This document shows, piece by piece, positions 9,449-18,290 of a stretch of DNA of 64,000 nucleotides. The DNA is from Eubacterium sp. (GTDB lineage Bacteria; Bacillota; Clostridia; Lachnospirales; Lachnospiraceae), in assembly GCA_024684035.1 (NCBI GenBank), contig JAIKXQ010000038.1, forward strand, positions 1 to 64,000, written 5' to 3'. The notes under the pieces are model-generated. The model was not told where the DNA came from. It did not search any database and saw only the letters and a program-made list of their open reading frames with translations. Within the stretch, counting starts at the first letter, position 1. The number at the start of each line of letters is the position of its first letter. The position numbers were made by a program, and so were the translations under genes.

Positions 9449-10309
9449 TCAGATGTCTGACATTTTTCGTTTCAGTGTCTCCAGAAAACTATCGTTGCGG
9501 ATTTTTACAATCAGTGTATCGTTTTCCGAACGGGTGATTTCAATCCTGTCGTCGGTGACCATCGGCGTCTTCCTTCCACCGTCGAAATAGGCCATGGCGT
9601 TCTCCACAGTGTCGTCCCTGCCGGCGCCGATCCGCACTGTAATTCTGTTCTCTGCCGGAAGAATAATACTTCTCGTATTCAGTGTGTGGGCACAGAGGGG
9701 CGTCATGAGAAAAAGAGCCGCGTCCGGAGATATCAGGGGACCTCCGGCAGAAAGACTGTAGCCTGTGGAGCCGGTGGGACTGGCGATGATCACACCGTCT
9801 CCCCTGTAGTAATTCAGATAATTCCCGTTTACATAGTTGTACAGAGACATAACATGCAATGCACCGCTTCTTCCGATGACAATATCATTCAGCGCGATAT
9901 CCTCATGCACGAGTTTATCTTCATGATAGACGGCTCCGTGAAGCATCATTCTTCTCTCTACCTGGAACTGATCCTTCAGGAGGCAGTCCAGAGCCGGGTA
10001 AATAGACGGGCGCTCGACCTCCGCCAGATACCCGAGGGTTCCGAGATTGATACCGATCAGAGGAATGCCCATGCCGTGCACGTCATAGGCCGCACGCATC
10101 AGTGTTCCGTCTCCTCCGAGGACAATCACGCAGTCCGTATCCGGCGGAATCACCCCCTGTTCCGCTTCCCGCCGGCTCTCTCCGGCAGCAGCCCCTCCTT
10201 TTCTGCAGGAGCAGACAGCCCCGTGACTCTCAAGAAACTCCGCAATCTGCCCGGTAACCACAAAACCGGGATCCTTCGCGTGATTTGTAATGATATAAAA
10301 CTTCTTCAT
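9449..10309 (-). CDS. nadK: NAD kinase
   Basis: Phosphorylates NAD to NADP. The GGDGTLMRA active-site motif (near residue 66), NLGTLGYLAEV and SPTGSTGYSLSAGGP (near 160-175) are all intact. 286 residues. 24 bp downstream of tlyA and 20 bp upstream of argR. Confidence 0.96.
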   Translation of the reverse strand: MKKFYIITNHAKDPGFVVTGQIAEFLESHGAVCSCRKGGAAAGESRREAEQGVIPPDTDCVIVLGGDGTLMRAAYDVHGMGIPLIGINLGTLGYLAEVERPSIYPALDCLLKDQFQVERRMMLHGAVYHEDKLVHEDIALNDIVIGRSGALHVMSLYNYVNGNYLNYYRGDGVIIASPTGSTGYSLSAGGPLISPDAALFLMTPLCAHTLNTRSIILPAENRITVRIGAGRDDTVENAMAYFDGGRKTPMVTDDRIEITRSENDTLIVKIRNDSFLETLKRKMSDI

Positions 10310-10333
10310 TCGGAACCACCCCTCAAAAAGAGA

Positions 10334-11230
10334 TCAGTCCAGGGACTGATGTGCCTTTTTTACTACTCTCCGGATCATCTCCTCCGACAGGGCACCTGCC
10401 GCAGTCATTTCCTGTTCACCTGAAAGCTCCTCACCGGAGATTTCGGATACCTGATCTTCTCTCTCCTCTGCATAAGCTTCCGGTGCTTCCCTTTTGAGCA
10501 GGTGAACCAGGTATTCGATATTCCCCTCCGGTCCTTTAATCGGTGAAAACTCCAGCTCCTTCGGAACAAGCCCGATGGCCGACGCAAAAGTAACCACTTC
10601 CCGGATCACTTCCTCATGTACCTTCGGATCCCGGACAACCCCCTTCTTTCCGACTTTTTCTCTGCCGGCCTCAAACTGAGGTTTGATCAGACACACCAGT
10701 TCGCCCTCGGCCTCCATGAGATCCTTCACCGGCGGCAGCACCTTCGTCAGCGAAATAAAGGAAACGTCGATGGATACAAAAGAAGGTCTCTCTTCAATGT
10801 CTTCCGGCGTCACATAGCGGATATTGGTCTTCTCCATGACCGTCACCCGCGGATCCTCCCGGAGCTTCCAGTCCAGCTGCCCACGTCCCACGTCTACCGA
10901 GTAAACCTTTACGGCACCGTTCTGAAGCATGCAGTCCGTAAAGCCTCCGGTGGAGGCGCCCACATCCATGCAGACTCTTCCGGACAGATCAATCCGGAAG
11001 GCCTTCACAGCCTTATCCAGCTTCAGTCCGCCTCTGCTCACAAAGGGAAACAGCTCCTTTTTCGACTGTTTCAATGTGATCTCCGCAGTCTCCGGAAAAG
11101 TCATTCCGGCCTTGTCTTCTCTCTGACCATCCACAAAGACTTCTCCTGCCATAATGATCAGCTTCGCTTTCTCCCGCGACGGAGCCAGTCCCCGTTCAGT
11201 TACTAATACGTCCAGGCGTTTCTTCGCCAT
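10334..11230 (-). CDS. tlyA: TlyA-family rRNA 2'-O-methyltransferase (hemolysin-A-like)
   Basis: An N-terminal S4 RNA-binding domain (KKRLDVLVTERGLAPSREKA) is followed by an FtsJ-like methyltransferase with CMDVGASTGGFTDCML near residue 88 and FVSIDVSFISL near 155. TlyA homologues methylate 16S or 23S rRNA; the hemolysin label is historical. The C-terminal 40 residues, acidic and Ser/Glu-rich, extend beyond the usual domain. Its start overlaps the end of dxs by 35 bp, which suggests translational coupling. Confidence 0.93.
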   Translation of the reverse strand: MAKKRLDVLVTERGLAPSREKAKLIIMAGEVFVDGQREDKAGMTFPETAEITLKQSKKELFPFVSRGGLKLDKAVKAFRIDLSGRVCMDVGASTGGFTDCMLQNGAVKVYSVDVGRGQLDWKLREDPRVTVMEKTNIRYVTPEDIEERPSFVSIDVSFISLTKVLPPVKDLMEAEGELVCLIKPQFEAGREKVGKKGVVRDPKVHEEVIREVVTFASAIGLVPKELEFSPIKGPEGNIEYLVHLLKREAPEAYAEEREDQVSEISGEELSGEQEMTAAGALSEEMIRRVVKKAHQSLD

Positions 11231-13100
11231 TGTTTTCCTCCAGGTAATTCAAAATCCTATTTGTAATACTCTCCGCGTCCAGTCCACAGAGCGTTCTCTG
11301 ACGATCAGAAGACGCGTGATGCACATATCTATCCGGTATCGCCGCCACTTCTACATGCACGGGAAGTCTCTCGCTGTTCACGAAATCAAGAACCTGTACG
11401 CCGAAGCCTCCCCTTTTGGCGTTTTCCTCCATGGTGACGAAGATTTCGTGATCGGCGGACAGTTCCCGCAGCAGTTCCTCATCCAGCGGCTTCACAAAGC
11501 GCATATTCACCAGGGTCGGCTCATATCCTTTTCTGCGCAATGCCTCCGCAACCGAAACCGCCTCCTTCATCATTGCCCCCACCGGAAGCAACGCGATCTT
11601 TTTTCCTCTGTCGATCACTTCCGCTTTTCCGTATTCGATGGGTGCCCGACACTCCTCGAGGCCGGTCCAGGCATTTCCCTTCGGATAGCGGATGGCAATC
11701 GGCCCGTCGAAGGCGAGGGAAAATTTCATCATGTCCGAGAGCTCCCACTTGTTCTTGGGCGCCAGGACTGTCATCTCCGGCATCATGGACAAATAGGAGA
11801 GATCGAAACAGCCGTTGTGGGTTTTTCCGTCCGCGCCCACGAAACCGGCGCGGTCCACAGCGAGAACAACGTGCAGTTTCTGCATACAGATGTCCTCCAT
11901 CAGCTGATCGAAGCCCCTCTGCAGGAAGGATGAATAAATGGCAAGCACCGGTTTCAGTCCTCCCAGAGCCAGACCCGCGGCAAAGGTCACTGCGTGTTCT
12001 TCGGCAATTCCCGCGTCAAAGAAGCGATCCGGAAAACGGTTTGCGAAACGTTTGAGCCCGGTTCCGTCCGCCATGGCCGCAGTCACGGCCACCACCGATT
12101 CATCCCGCTCTCCCATTTTTCTCATAACCGTGGAAAAAATATCGGTATAGGTCGCGCTGCCGTTGGTAAGAGGAACCCCTGTGTTGATGTCAAAGGCTCC
12201 TGTCCCGTGAAATCTCTCCGGATGGCGGGTGGCCGGCGCGTAGCCTCTGCCCTTCTCTGTGATCACATGAAGAAGAACCGGACCGTTGACTCTCCTAGCC
12301 TCCTGAAGCGCGCGGATCATCCCGCGGATATTGTGTCCGTCCACCGGTCCCAGATAGGTAAAGCCCATATCCTCAAAGAACATCCCCGGTATCACCAGCT
12401 GCTTCAGACTACTCTTGGTTCTGCGGATCTGGGAGACCACTTTGTCTCCGATTCCGGGGATCTTTTCCAGTCCATCCTCTAAACTGTCCTTGAAATCCGT
12501 ATATGCCTGAGACGTCCTGAGATCAGAGAGATAGGCATGAAGACCTCCCACGTTTTTCGAAATCGACATATTGTTGTCATTCAGCACCGTGACAAAATTG
12601 GACTTCAAGCCTGCGGCGTTGTTCATGGCTTCGAAAGCCATGCCCCCGGTCAGAGCTCCGTCTCCGATGACGGAAACCACGGAAAAGTCCCCGCCTGTCA
12701 GATCCCTGGCCTCCACAAAGCCCAGTCCTGCGGAGATGGAATTCGAACTATGTCCTGCATCCCAGCAGTCACAGTCACTTTCCTCCCTCCTGGGAAAACC
12801 GGAGAGGCCGCCTTCTTTTCGCAGCCAGGCGAAATCCGCTTTTCTGCCGGTCAGAATCTTGTGGGTATAGGCCTGATGTCCCACGTCCCAGATGATCTTG
12901 TCCTTGGGGAGTGAATATACATAATGAAGGGCGATTGTCAATTCCACAACCCCCAGATTTGACGCCAGATGTCCGCCTGTCCTGCTGACAGAACAAATCA
13001 GATAATCCCGAATCTCGTCTGCGAGATCCTGCAGTTTGTCCTGCGGAATATTCTTTATATCATCCGGCTGCTTTATTTGCTGCAATAGTTTTTCCATCAT
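11196..13100 (-). CDS. dxs: 1-deoxy-D-xylulose-5-phosphate synthase
   Basis: Thiamine-diphosphate enzyme that condenses pyruvate and glyceraldehyde 3-phosphate, the first step of the MEP isoprenoid pathway. ThDP motif GDGALTGGMAFEAMNNA near residue 146, the transketolase-type pyrimidine domain (EEHAVTFAAGLA near 373) and the C-terminal domain are present; 634 residues. Placed next to ispA, which uses the C5 products. Confidence 0.97.
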   Translation of the reverse strand: MMEKLLQQIKQPDDIKNIPQDKLQDLADEIRDYLICSVSRTGGHLASNLGVVELTIALHYVYSLPKDKIIWDVGHQAYTHKILTGRKADFAWLRKEGGLSGFPRREESDCDCWDAGHSSNSISAGLGFVEARDLTGGDFSVVSVIGDGALTGGMAFEAMNNAAGLKSNFVTVLNDNNMSISKNVGGLHAYLSDLRTSQAYTDFKDSLEDGLEKIPGIGDKVVSQIRRTKSSLKQLVIPGMFFEDMGFTYLGPVDGHNIRGMIRALQEARRVNGPVLLHVITEKGRGYAPATRHPERFHGTGAFDINTGVPLTNGSATYTDIFSTVMRKMGERDESVVAVTAAMADGTGLKRFANRFPDRFFDAGIAEEHAVTFAAGLALGGLKPVLAIYSSFLQRGFDQLMEDICMQKLHVVLAVDRAGFVGADGKTHNGCFDLSYLSMMPEMTVLAPKNKWELSDMMKFSLAFDGPIAIRYPKGNAWTGLEECRAPIEYGKAEVIDRGKKIALLPVGAMMKEAVSVAEALRRKGYEPTLVNMRFVKPLDEELLRELSADHEIFVTMEENAKRGGFGVQVLDFVNSERLPVHVEVAAIPDRYVHHASSDRQRTLCGLDAESITNRILNYLEENNGEETPGRISN

Positions 13101-13106
13101 ATCCAG

Positions 13107-14003
13107 TCACTTCCTCCGGTCTGCCATGAAAAGCAAAAGTTCCTTCAGAAATTCATGCTCGCCATCCATGCTCTCCAGAAGTTCCACCGCCTCCCGGGTG
13201 AGCCGCTCGGCCTCTTCTCTCGCGCCTTCGACTCCCATCAGAGTCACGTAGGTTGTCTTGTTGTTTTTCTCATCAGAACCGATGGGCTTGCCCAGTTCCT
13301 CCAGTGTACTCGTCACATCCAGCACATCATCCGCGATCTGGAAGGCGAGACCGGACCGATGTCCGATCTCCTGCATGGCGGAAACCGTCTTCTCATCAGC
13401 GCCGGCCAGAATAGCTCCGATCATCAGTGGAGCCTCCAGTAACGCGGCCGTCTTGTTCACATATATATAATCGAGGGTCTTTCTTTCCAGCTGAAAGACT
13501 CCGTTCTTTTCATTTTCCACATCGACGCTCTGTCCGCCCAGCATACCTCCGATACCGGTTTTCTGAGCCAGTACCCGAAGGGCACGCGCCACTTTCGCCG
13601 GATCCTGACAGCAGTCAAAGGCCGTCATCGCAGTCTCGTAGGCATAGTTCAAAAGCGCGTCACCGGCGAGTACACCGAGAGCCGCTCCGAAAGCGGCATG
13701 GGTTGTCTTCTTTCCCCGTCTGAATTCGTCATTATCTATGGCCGGCAGATCATCGTGCACCAGCGAATGGGTGTGGATCATCTCAATCGCAGCCATAAAG
13801 GGCTCAACCACGGCCGCGTCGCCGCCACACATCCGGTAGCTCTCCAGCATCAGAACCGGCCGGATTCTCTTTCCGCCCGCCAGCATGCTGTAATTCATGG
13901 CCTCCGTCAGTTTCCCGGGAACTTCTTTCTCATCCGGGAGATATCGGCAGACGATTTCCTCTGCCTCTGCTTTTCTCTTCTGAAATTCCTCGTCAAAATT
14001 CAC
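13107..14003 (-). CDS. ispA: Polyprenyl (farnesyl/geranyl) diphosphate synthase
   Basis: Trans-prenyltransferase that builds C15 or longer prenyl diphosphates from IPP and DMAPP. First aspartate-rich motif VHDDLPAIDNDEFRRGK near residue 90, second motif QIADDVLDVTS near 225. 298 residues. It ends six bases before dxs starts and overlaps xseB by 11 bp. Exact chain length is not decidable by eye. Confidence 0.93.
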   Translation of the reverse strand: MNFDEEFQKRKAEAEEIVCRYLPDEKEVPGKLTEAMNYSMLAGGKRIRPVLMLESYRMCGGDAAVVEPFMAAIEMIHTHSLVHDDLPAIDNDEFRRGKKTTHAAFGAALGVLAGDALLNYAYETAMTAFDCCQDPAKVARALRVLAQKTGIGGMLGGQSVDVENEKNGVFQLERKTLDYIYVNKTAALLEAPLMIGAILAGADEKTVSAMQEIGHRSGLAFQIADDVLDVTSTLEELGKPIGSDEKNNKTTYVTLMGVEGAREEAERLTREAVELLESMDGEHEFLKELLLFMADRRK

Positions 14004-14226
14004 TCAGTTCACCATCTTCGTCGATCTGCATCATCTTCTTCTCCACGGTGTCAATCTTCCCGCGACTGATCCTAAGCAGATCCATCCCCTCTTTGTATAT
14101 GGAAAAAGATTCCTCCAGCGGAATCTCTCTGTCCTCCAGTTTTTCCAACAGCTGATCAAGCTTTGTAAATGCCTCTTCCAGAGAAAGCTCCTGCTCCGCC
14201 TCTTTTTTTGTCTTCTTCTCAGCCAC
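13993..14226 (-). CDS. xseB: Exodeoxyribonuclease VII small subunit
   Basis: A 77-residue helical protein: the signature LSLEEAFTKLDQLLEKLEDREIPLEESFSIYKEG (split here by position 15-48) is typical XseB, with a short Lys/Glu-rich N-terminus. Overlaps xseA by 8 bp and ispA by 11 bp. Confidence 0.93.
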   Translation of the reverse strand: MAEKKTKKEAEQELSLEEAFTKLDQLLEKLEDREIPLEESFSIYKEGMDLLRISRGKIDTVEKKMMQIDEDGELSEF

Positions 14227-15505
14227 CTGTCACTCTCTCCTTCTTTTCAATTCCTGTAATCTCCGTGTGGATGGTTCCGTCTGTAACCTGTATCTGCAGA
14301 CGGTCTCCCACGTTTACCGTCGACACCGATGAGACATTTCTGCCCGCTTCTGTCTCCACATAGGAAAAACCCTGACTGAGTTTTCGAACCGGGGAGGCTC
14401 CCTCCACCCGTCCGATCAAGATTTCCAGACGATGCTTCTCCTGTTCCAGTTTTCTGCGCTGTCCATCACGCATCGATGATAAAAGGGTATTCCACCTGTG
14501 CCTGTTCTCATCCAGAATCCGTCCGGATCTCTCCCGCAGACGGTCTTCCATTGCATCAAGCCGCAACCGCTTCTCCCGAATCTGATAGGACGGACGGAGA
14601 CTGCGGATTTTTTCCATTCGGGTTTTATATTTCCACTCGCTGTATTCCAGTGCAGTGGTCATTCCTCTGGAAAATCTCTCTTGGCAGATATCATAGCGCT
14701 TCAAAATCTCCCTGATGTCACAGACAGCCAGTTCCGCGGCCGCGGAAGGCGTCGGTGCCCGAAGATCCGCCACGAAGTCGGCAATGGTCGTGTCTGTCTC
14801 GTGTCCAACGGCCGAGATCACCGGCGTCCGGCAGTCAAAAATCGCCCGGGCAACCGCCTCCTCATTAAAGGCCCAGAGATCCTCTATGGAACCTCCGCCG
14901 CGACCCACAATAATGCAGTCCACGCCGGCAGCATCCAGGGTCTCAATGCCTCGAACAATACTTGGCGCCGCACCTTCTCCCTGCACAAGCGCAGGGTATA
15001 AAATAAGCTGGATATACGGATTTCTCCGCAGGGAAATGTTCTGAATATCGCGCACTGCCGCCCCTGTAGGCGCAGTGACAATTCCCAGCCGCTTCACATA
15101 CTGCGGGATGGGCTGCTTATATTCCGGAGCGAACATCCCCATTTCTTCCAGCTCTCTCTTCAACGCCAAAAAGCGCTCATATAATAATCCAGCTCCCTGC
15201 AGTTCAATCTTTTTTGCATAGAGCTGGTACTTACCGTCACGTATATAAACTTCGACCGATCCTGTGACGACCACTTTGTCGCCGTTTTTCATCGCAAAGC
15301 CGAGTCCTGTCCGCCGATCCCCCGCAAACATCACGGAGGAAAGCTGACTGGTCTCGTCTTTTAAGGTGAAATAAATATGCCCGGACCGATGGTAGGTACA
15401 GTTGCTGATTTCGCCCTTGACGGAAATTCTTCTCAGCGCGAAATCCTGCTCAAAAATGCCCCGGATATGTGCATTTACCTGCCCTACGGAATAAACATTA
15501 TTCAC
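14219..15505 (-). CDS. xseA: Exodeoxyribonuclease VII large subunit
   Basis: Catalytic subunit of ExoVII, which degrades single-stranded DNA from both ends. OB-fold near residues 5-100 (VKGEISNCTYHRSGHIYFTL), then the nuclease core with VGRGGGSIEDLWAFN and SAVGHETDTTIADFVAD, then coiled coil. The chosen start is GTG at 15505, giving the standard NNVYSVGQVNAHI; the frame stays open for 30 codons upstream but those lie inside nusB. GGAG precedes the GTG, which overlaps the nusB stop by 8 bp. Confidence 0.95.
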   Translation of the reverse strand: MNNVYSVGQVNAHIRGIFEQDFALRRISVKGEISNCTYHRSGHIYFTLKDETSQLSSVMFAGDRRTGLGFAMKNGDKVVVTGSVEVYIRDGKYQLYAKKIELQGAGLLYERFLALKRELEEMGMFAPEYKQPIPQYVKRLGIVTAPTGAAVRDIQNISLRRNPYIQLILYPALVQGEGAAPSIVRGIETLDAAGVDCIIVGRGGGSIEDLWAFNEEAVARAIFDCRTPVISAVGHETDTTIADFVADLRAPTPSAAAELAVCDIREILKRYDICQERFSRGMTTALEYSEWKYKTRMEKIRSLRPSYQIREKRLRLDAMEDRLRERSGRILDENRHRWNTLLSSMRDGQRRKLEQEKHRLEILIGRVEGASPVRKLSQGFSYVETEAGRNVSSVSTVNVGDRLQIQVTDGTIHTEITGIEKKERVTGG

Positions 15506-16010
15506 CCTTTGTCTCCTGATCACAGTTTCTGGCAATCTGGCCGAGAATACCGTTGATGAAGGTCGCGGACTCCTCGCCGCCATAGTGCTTGGCAATCTCT
15601 ACCGCCTCATTGATCGCCACACCTGTCGGAACGTCCTCGTCGTGGATCATCTCATACACAGCCAGACGTATGATGCTCAGATCCACTTTCGGCATACGGC
15701 TGGTCTTCCAACCCCTGGAAGCCTTGTTGATCTGCTCATCAATCTCTGGAAGAGCCTCGGTAATCTTCGCAAGCTTGGTACGGATGTATTCCTCATCCTC
15801 TCCGGATACATCAATTGCGGAAACAAAAGCCGGGGATTCCTCCCTGGTTTCTTCTTCCTCCGCAAGCTTCGCGTAAGGAACCTCGATCAGACCGCTTCTC
15901 ATCTCGTCGAGATAGTCGCCGATCTGCTCGTTCTTTCCTTCTCCGCTTTTCTCAAACTGACCCATAAATAACAGGCGGAAAATCGTCTCTCTCAGTTCAC
16001 TGCGTTTCAT
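15498..16010 (-). CDS. nusB: Transcription antitermination factor NusB
   Basis: Binds boxA RNA with NusE for rRNA antitermination. N-terminal MKRSELRETIFRLLFMGQFE and C-terminal GVAINEAVEIAKHYGGEESATFINGIL (split: the second motif spans about 130-157) are the family signatures. 170 residues, with a Glu-rich insertion around residues 45-70. Between asp23 and xseA. Confidence 0.95.
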   Translation of the reverse strand: MKRSELRETIFRLLFMGQFEKSGEGKNEQIGDYLDEMRSGLIEVPYAKLAEEEETREESPAFVSAIDVSGEDEEYIRTKLAKITEALPEIDEQINKASRGWKTSRMPKVDLSIIRLAVYEMIHDEDVPTGVAINEAVEIAKHYGGEESATFINGILGQIARNCDQETKGE

Positions 16011-16122
16011 ATTCTGTGTATCTCCTATTTTACAAAGCCGGCTTCGGCTTCATCCGTCCATTCGTTCCTGATATCATCCCGATCCATCCGACCATCCGGC
16101 CGGAGGCAGCTTTGCCGGGAAA

Positions 16123-16509
16123 TTATTTGTCGTTGTCAAGGGCAACATCCGCCACGCTGACATTGACCTCTGCCACTTCCAGTCCGATCATTGTCTCCAG
16201 TGCGGACTTTACCTTTTCCTGAACCTTGATGGTTGTCTCCGGAATGTTGTATCCGTATTTCATAATAATGATCAGACGCACGCTGATCACACCCTCTGTG
16301 ATCTCAGCCTTTACTCCCTTTGCAAGCGCTCTGGCACCGGCGCGGGCAGCCTTCTCATGTGTAATATTTCCGCCAAGTGAAGCTACTCCCTCTACCTCTG
16401 TCGCAGCCAGCGCAACGATTGTTGCGGCAACTTCATCCGCAATCTGCACGGTTCCGGTTGTGTGGTCATCATAAATGGTATATGCATTATACTGATTTTT
16501 CTGTGCCAT
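16123..16509 (-). CDS. Asp23/Gls24 family envelope stress protein
   Basis: A 128-residue DUF322 protein: DEVAATIVALAATEVEGV, then GVISVRLIIIMKYGYNIPE and VQEKVKSALETMIGLEV. Asp23 of Staphylococcus is membrane-associated and linked to envelope stress; in Clostridia this copy is usually just upstream of nusB, as here. The 112 bp gap to nusB shows no clear terminator. Confidence 0.92.
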   Translation of the reverse strand: MAQKNQYNAYTIYDDHTTGTVQIADEVAATIVALAATEVEGVASLGGNITHEKAARAGARALAKGVKAEITEGVISVRLIIIMKYGYNIPETTIKVQEKVKSALETMIGLEVAEVNVSVADVALDNDK

Positions 16510-16568
16510 AATAGCCTCCTTTATACATAGCTAGATTATAACAAAGCCCTGCCGAAAATAAAAGTATA

Positions 16569-18161
16569 CTAGTTTCTGGAGAACTCTTCGAGTTCCAGTC
16601 CCTCGTTTCTGTCGAGAACCATGCCCACACTCCAGGAGTTGATGAAGAGAAGAAGCGGTCTGCCTTTCATATCCGCAACCTTCTTCATGTCGGAGGTGCC
16701 GACAATCTTGTCCAGATCCACCTTCTCATAATCCTTGATCCAGCGGATGTACTCAAAGGGCAGCATATCCAGACGGATCTCACAGTTATACTCATTCTCG
16801 ATCCGGAACTTCAGTACGTCGAACTGAAGGACACCGACAACTCCCACGATGATCTCTTCCATACCTCCGCGAATCTCCTGGAAGATCTGAATCGCTCCCT
16901 CCTGGGCAATCTGCTGAATGCCCTTGACGAACTGTTTTCTCTTCATGGAATCAATGAGAGCCACTCTCGCGAAATGCTCCGGCGCGAAGGTCGGAATTCC
17001 CTCAAAGGAAAACTTCTTTCCCGGTGCACACACGGTATCGCCGATGGAAAAAATACCCGGGTCGAAGACACCGATGATATCGCCGGCGTAGGCTTCGTCA
17101 ACCACATGACGGTCATCCGCCATCATCTGCTGGGGCTGAAGAAGACGCATCTTCTTGTTGCCCTGTACGTGATATACCTCTTTGTTTGCGTCGAACTTTC
17201 CGGAGCAGATGCGCATGAAGGCCAGACGGTCACGGTGACGGGCATTCATATTTGCCTGGATCTTGAAGACAAAGGCGGAGAAGTTCTCATCCATGGGATC
17301 GATCAGTCCCTCGTCGGACATTCTGGCCATGGGCGACTTCGTCATCTCCAGGAAGTGATCCAGGAAGGTCTCAATACCGAAGTTTGTAAGCGCAGATCCG
17401 AAGAACACCGGTGAGAGTTCTCCCTTGTCTACTCTTTCTCTGTCAAATTTCACCGCAGCTCCGTCCAGAAGCTCCAGCTCCTCCTCCAGAAGTTCCTTCT
17501 GCTCTGCTGAAATCTCGTCGAGAATGCGGGGATCATCAATAGAAATAACGGTTTCAGTACCCTCTTTCGTTCCCTTCAGTGTGTCATGGAAGGTGAGGAC
17601 GTTTCTTGTCTCTCTGTCATAGACTCCGCGGAAATTCTTACCGGAGCCGATGGGCCAGTTCACCGGACAGCAGGGAATTCCAAGCTCCTTCTCTATTTCA
17701 TCGATCAGATCAAAAGTGTCTCTGGCGTCACGGTCCATCTTGTTGATGAAGGTAAAAATCGGAATGTGTCTCATGGCGCAGACCTTGAACAGCTTCCTTG
17801 TCTGTGGCTCTACACCTTTACCTCCGTCAATAACCATCACCGCTGTGTCGGCAGCCATCAGGGTACGATAGGTATCCTCCGAGAAATCCTGATGTCCCGG
17901 TGTGTCCAGAAGGTTGATACAGCAGCCTCCGTAATTAAACTGAAGAACAGAAGACGTAACCGAAATACCTCTCTCCTTCTCAATTTCCATCCAGTCTGAT
18001 ACCGCATGACGGGCCGTCGCCTTTCCCTTGACGGAACCGGCCAGATTGATTGCGCCTCCGTAGAGAAGAAACTTCTCCGTCAGTGTAGTCTTTCCGGCAT
18101 CCGGGTGTGAAATAATCGCGAAGGTACGTCTCTTGTTAATTTCCTTTGAAAAATCAGCCAA
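16569..18161 (-). CDS. prfC: Peptide chain release factor 3
   Basis: GTPase that recycles RF1/RF2. G1 SHPDAGKTTLTEK near residue 18, switch region EKERGISVTSS, G3 DTPGHQDFSEDTYR and G4 NKMDRDARD are intact. 530 residues, full length. Own transcription unit: LCP gene terminator lies 100 bp upstream. Confidence 0.96.
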   Translation of the reverse strand: MADFSKEINKRRTFAIISHPDAGKTTLTEKFLLYGGAINLAGSVKGKATARHAVSDWMEIEKERGISVTSSVLQFNYGGCCINLLDTPGHQDFSEDTYRTLMAADTAVMVIDGGKGVEPQTRKLFKVCAMRHIPIFTFINKMDRDARDTFDLIDEIEKELGIPCCPVNWPIGSGKNFRGVYDRETRNVLTFHDTLKGTKEGTETVISIDDPRILDEISAEQKELLEEELELLDGAAVKFDRERVDKGELSPVFFGSALTNFGIETFLDHFLEMTKSPMARMSDEGLIDPMDENFSAFVFKIQANMNARHRDRLAFMRICSGKFDANKEVYHVQGNKKMRLLQPQQMMADDRHVVDEAYAGDIIGVFDPGIFSIGDTVCAPGKKFSFEGIPTFAPEHFARVALIDSMKRKQFVKGIQQIAQEGAIQIFQEIRGGMEEIIVGVVGVLQFDVLKFRIENEYNCEIRLDMLPFEYIRWIKDYEKVDLDKIVGTSDMKKVADMKGRPLLLFINSWSVGMVLDRNEGLELEEFSRN

Positions 18162-18261
18162 AACAATCTCCCTTATCTATTCTTACAATCTCCGTAAAAG
18201 AGTAAAAATCTAAACTTAGTCAACCTTATCAATATAGCATAGCAAAAGTTTTTTCGTCAAC

Positions 18262-18289
18262 AAAAGGGGCGGTAAAACCGCCCCCTTTT
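18262..18289 (-). terminator. Terminator of the LCP-family gene
   Basis: GGGGCGGTAAAACCGCCCC at 18266-18284 is a perfect hairpin with A/T runs on both sides (AAAAGG...CCTTTT), so it could act in both directions. Confidence 0.85.
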
Positions 18290-18290
18290 A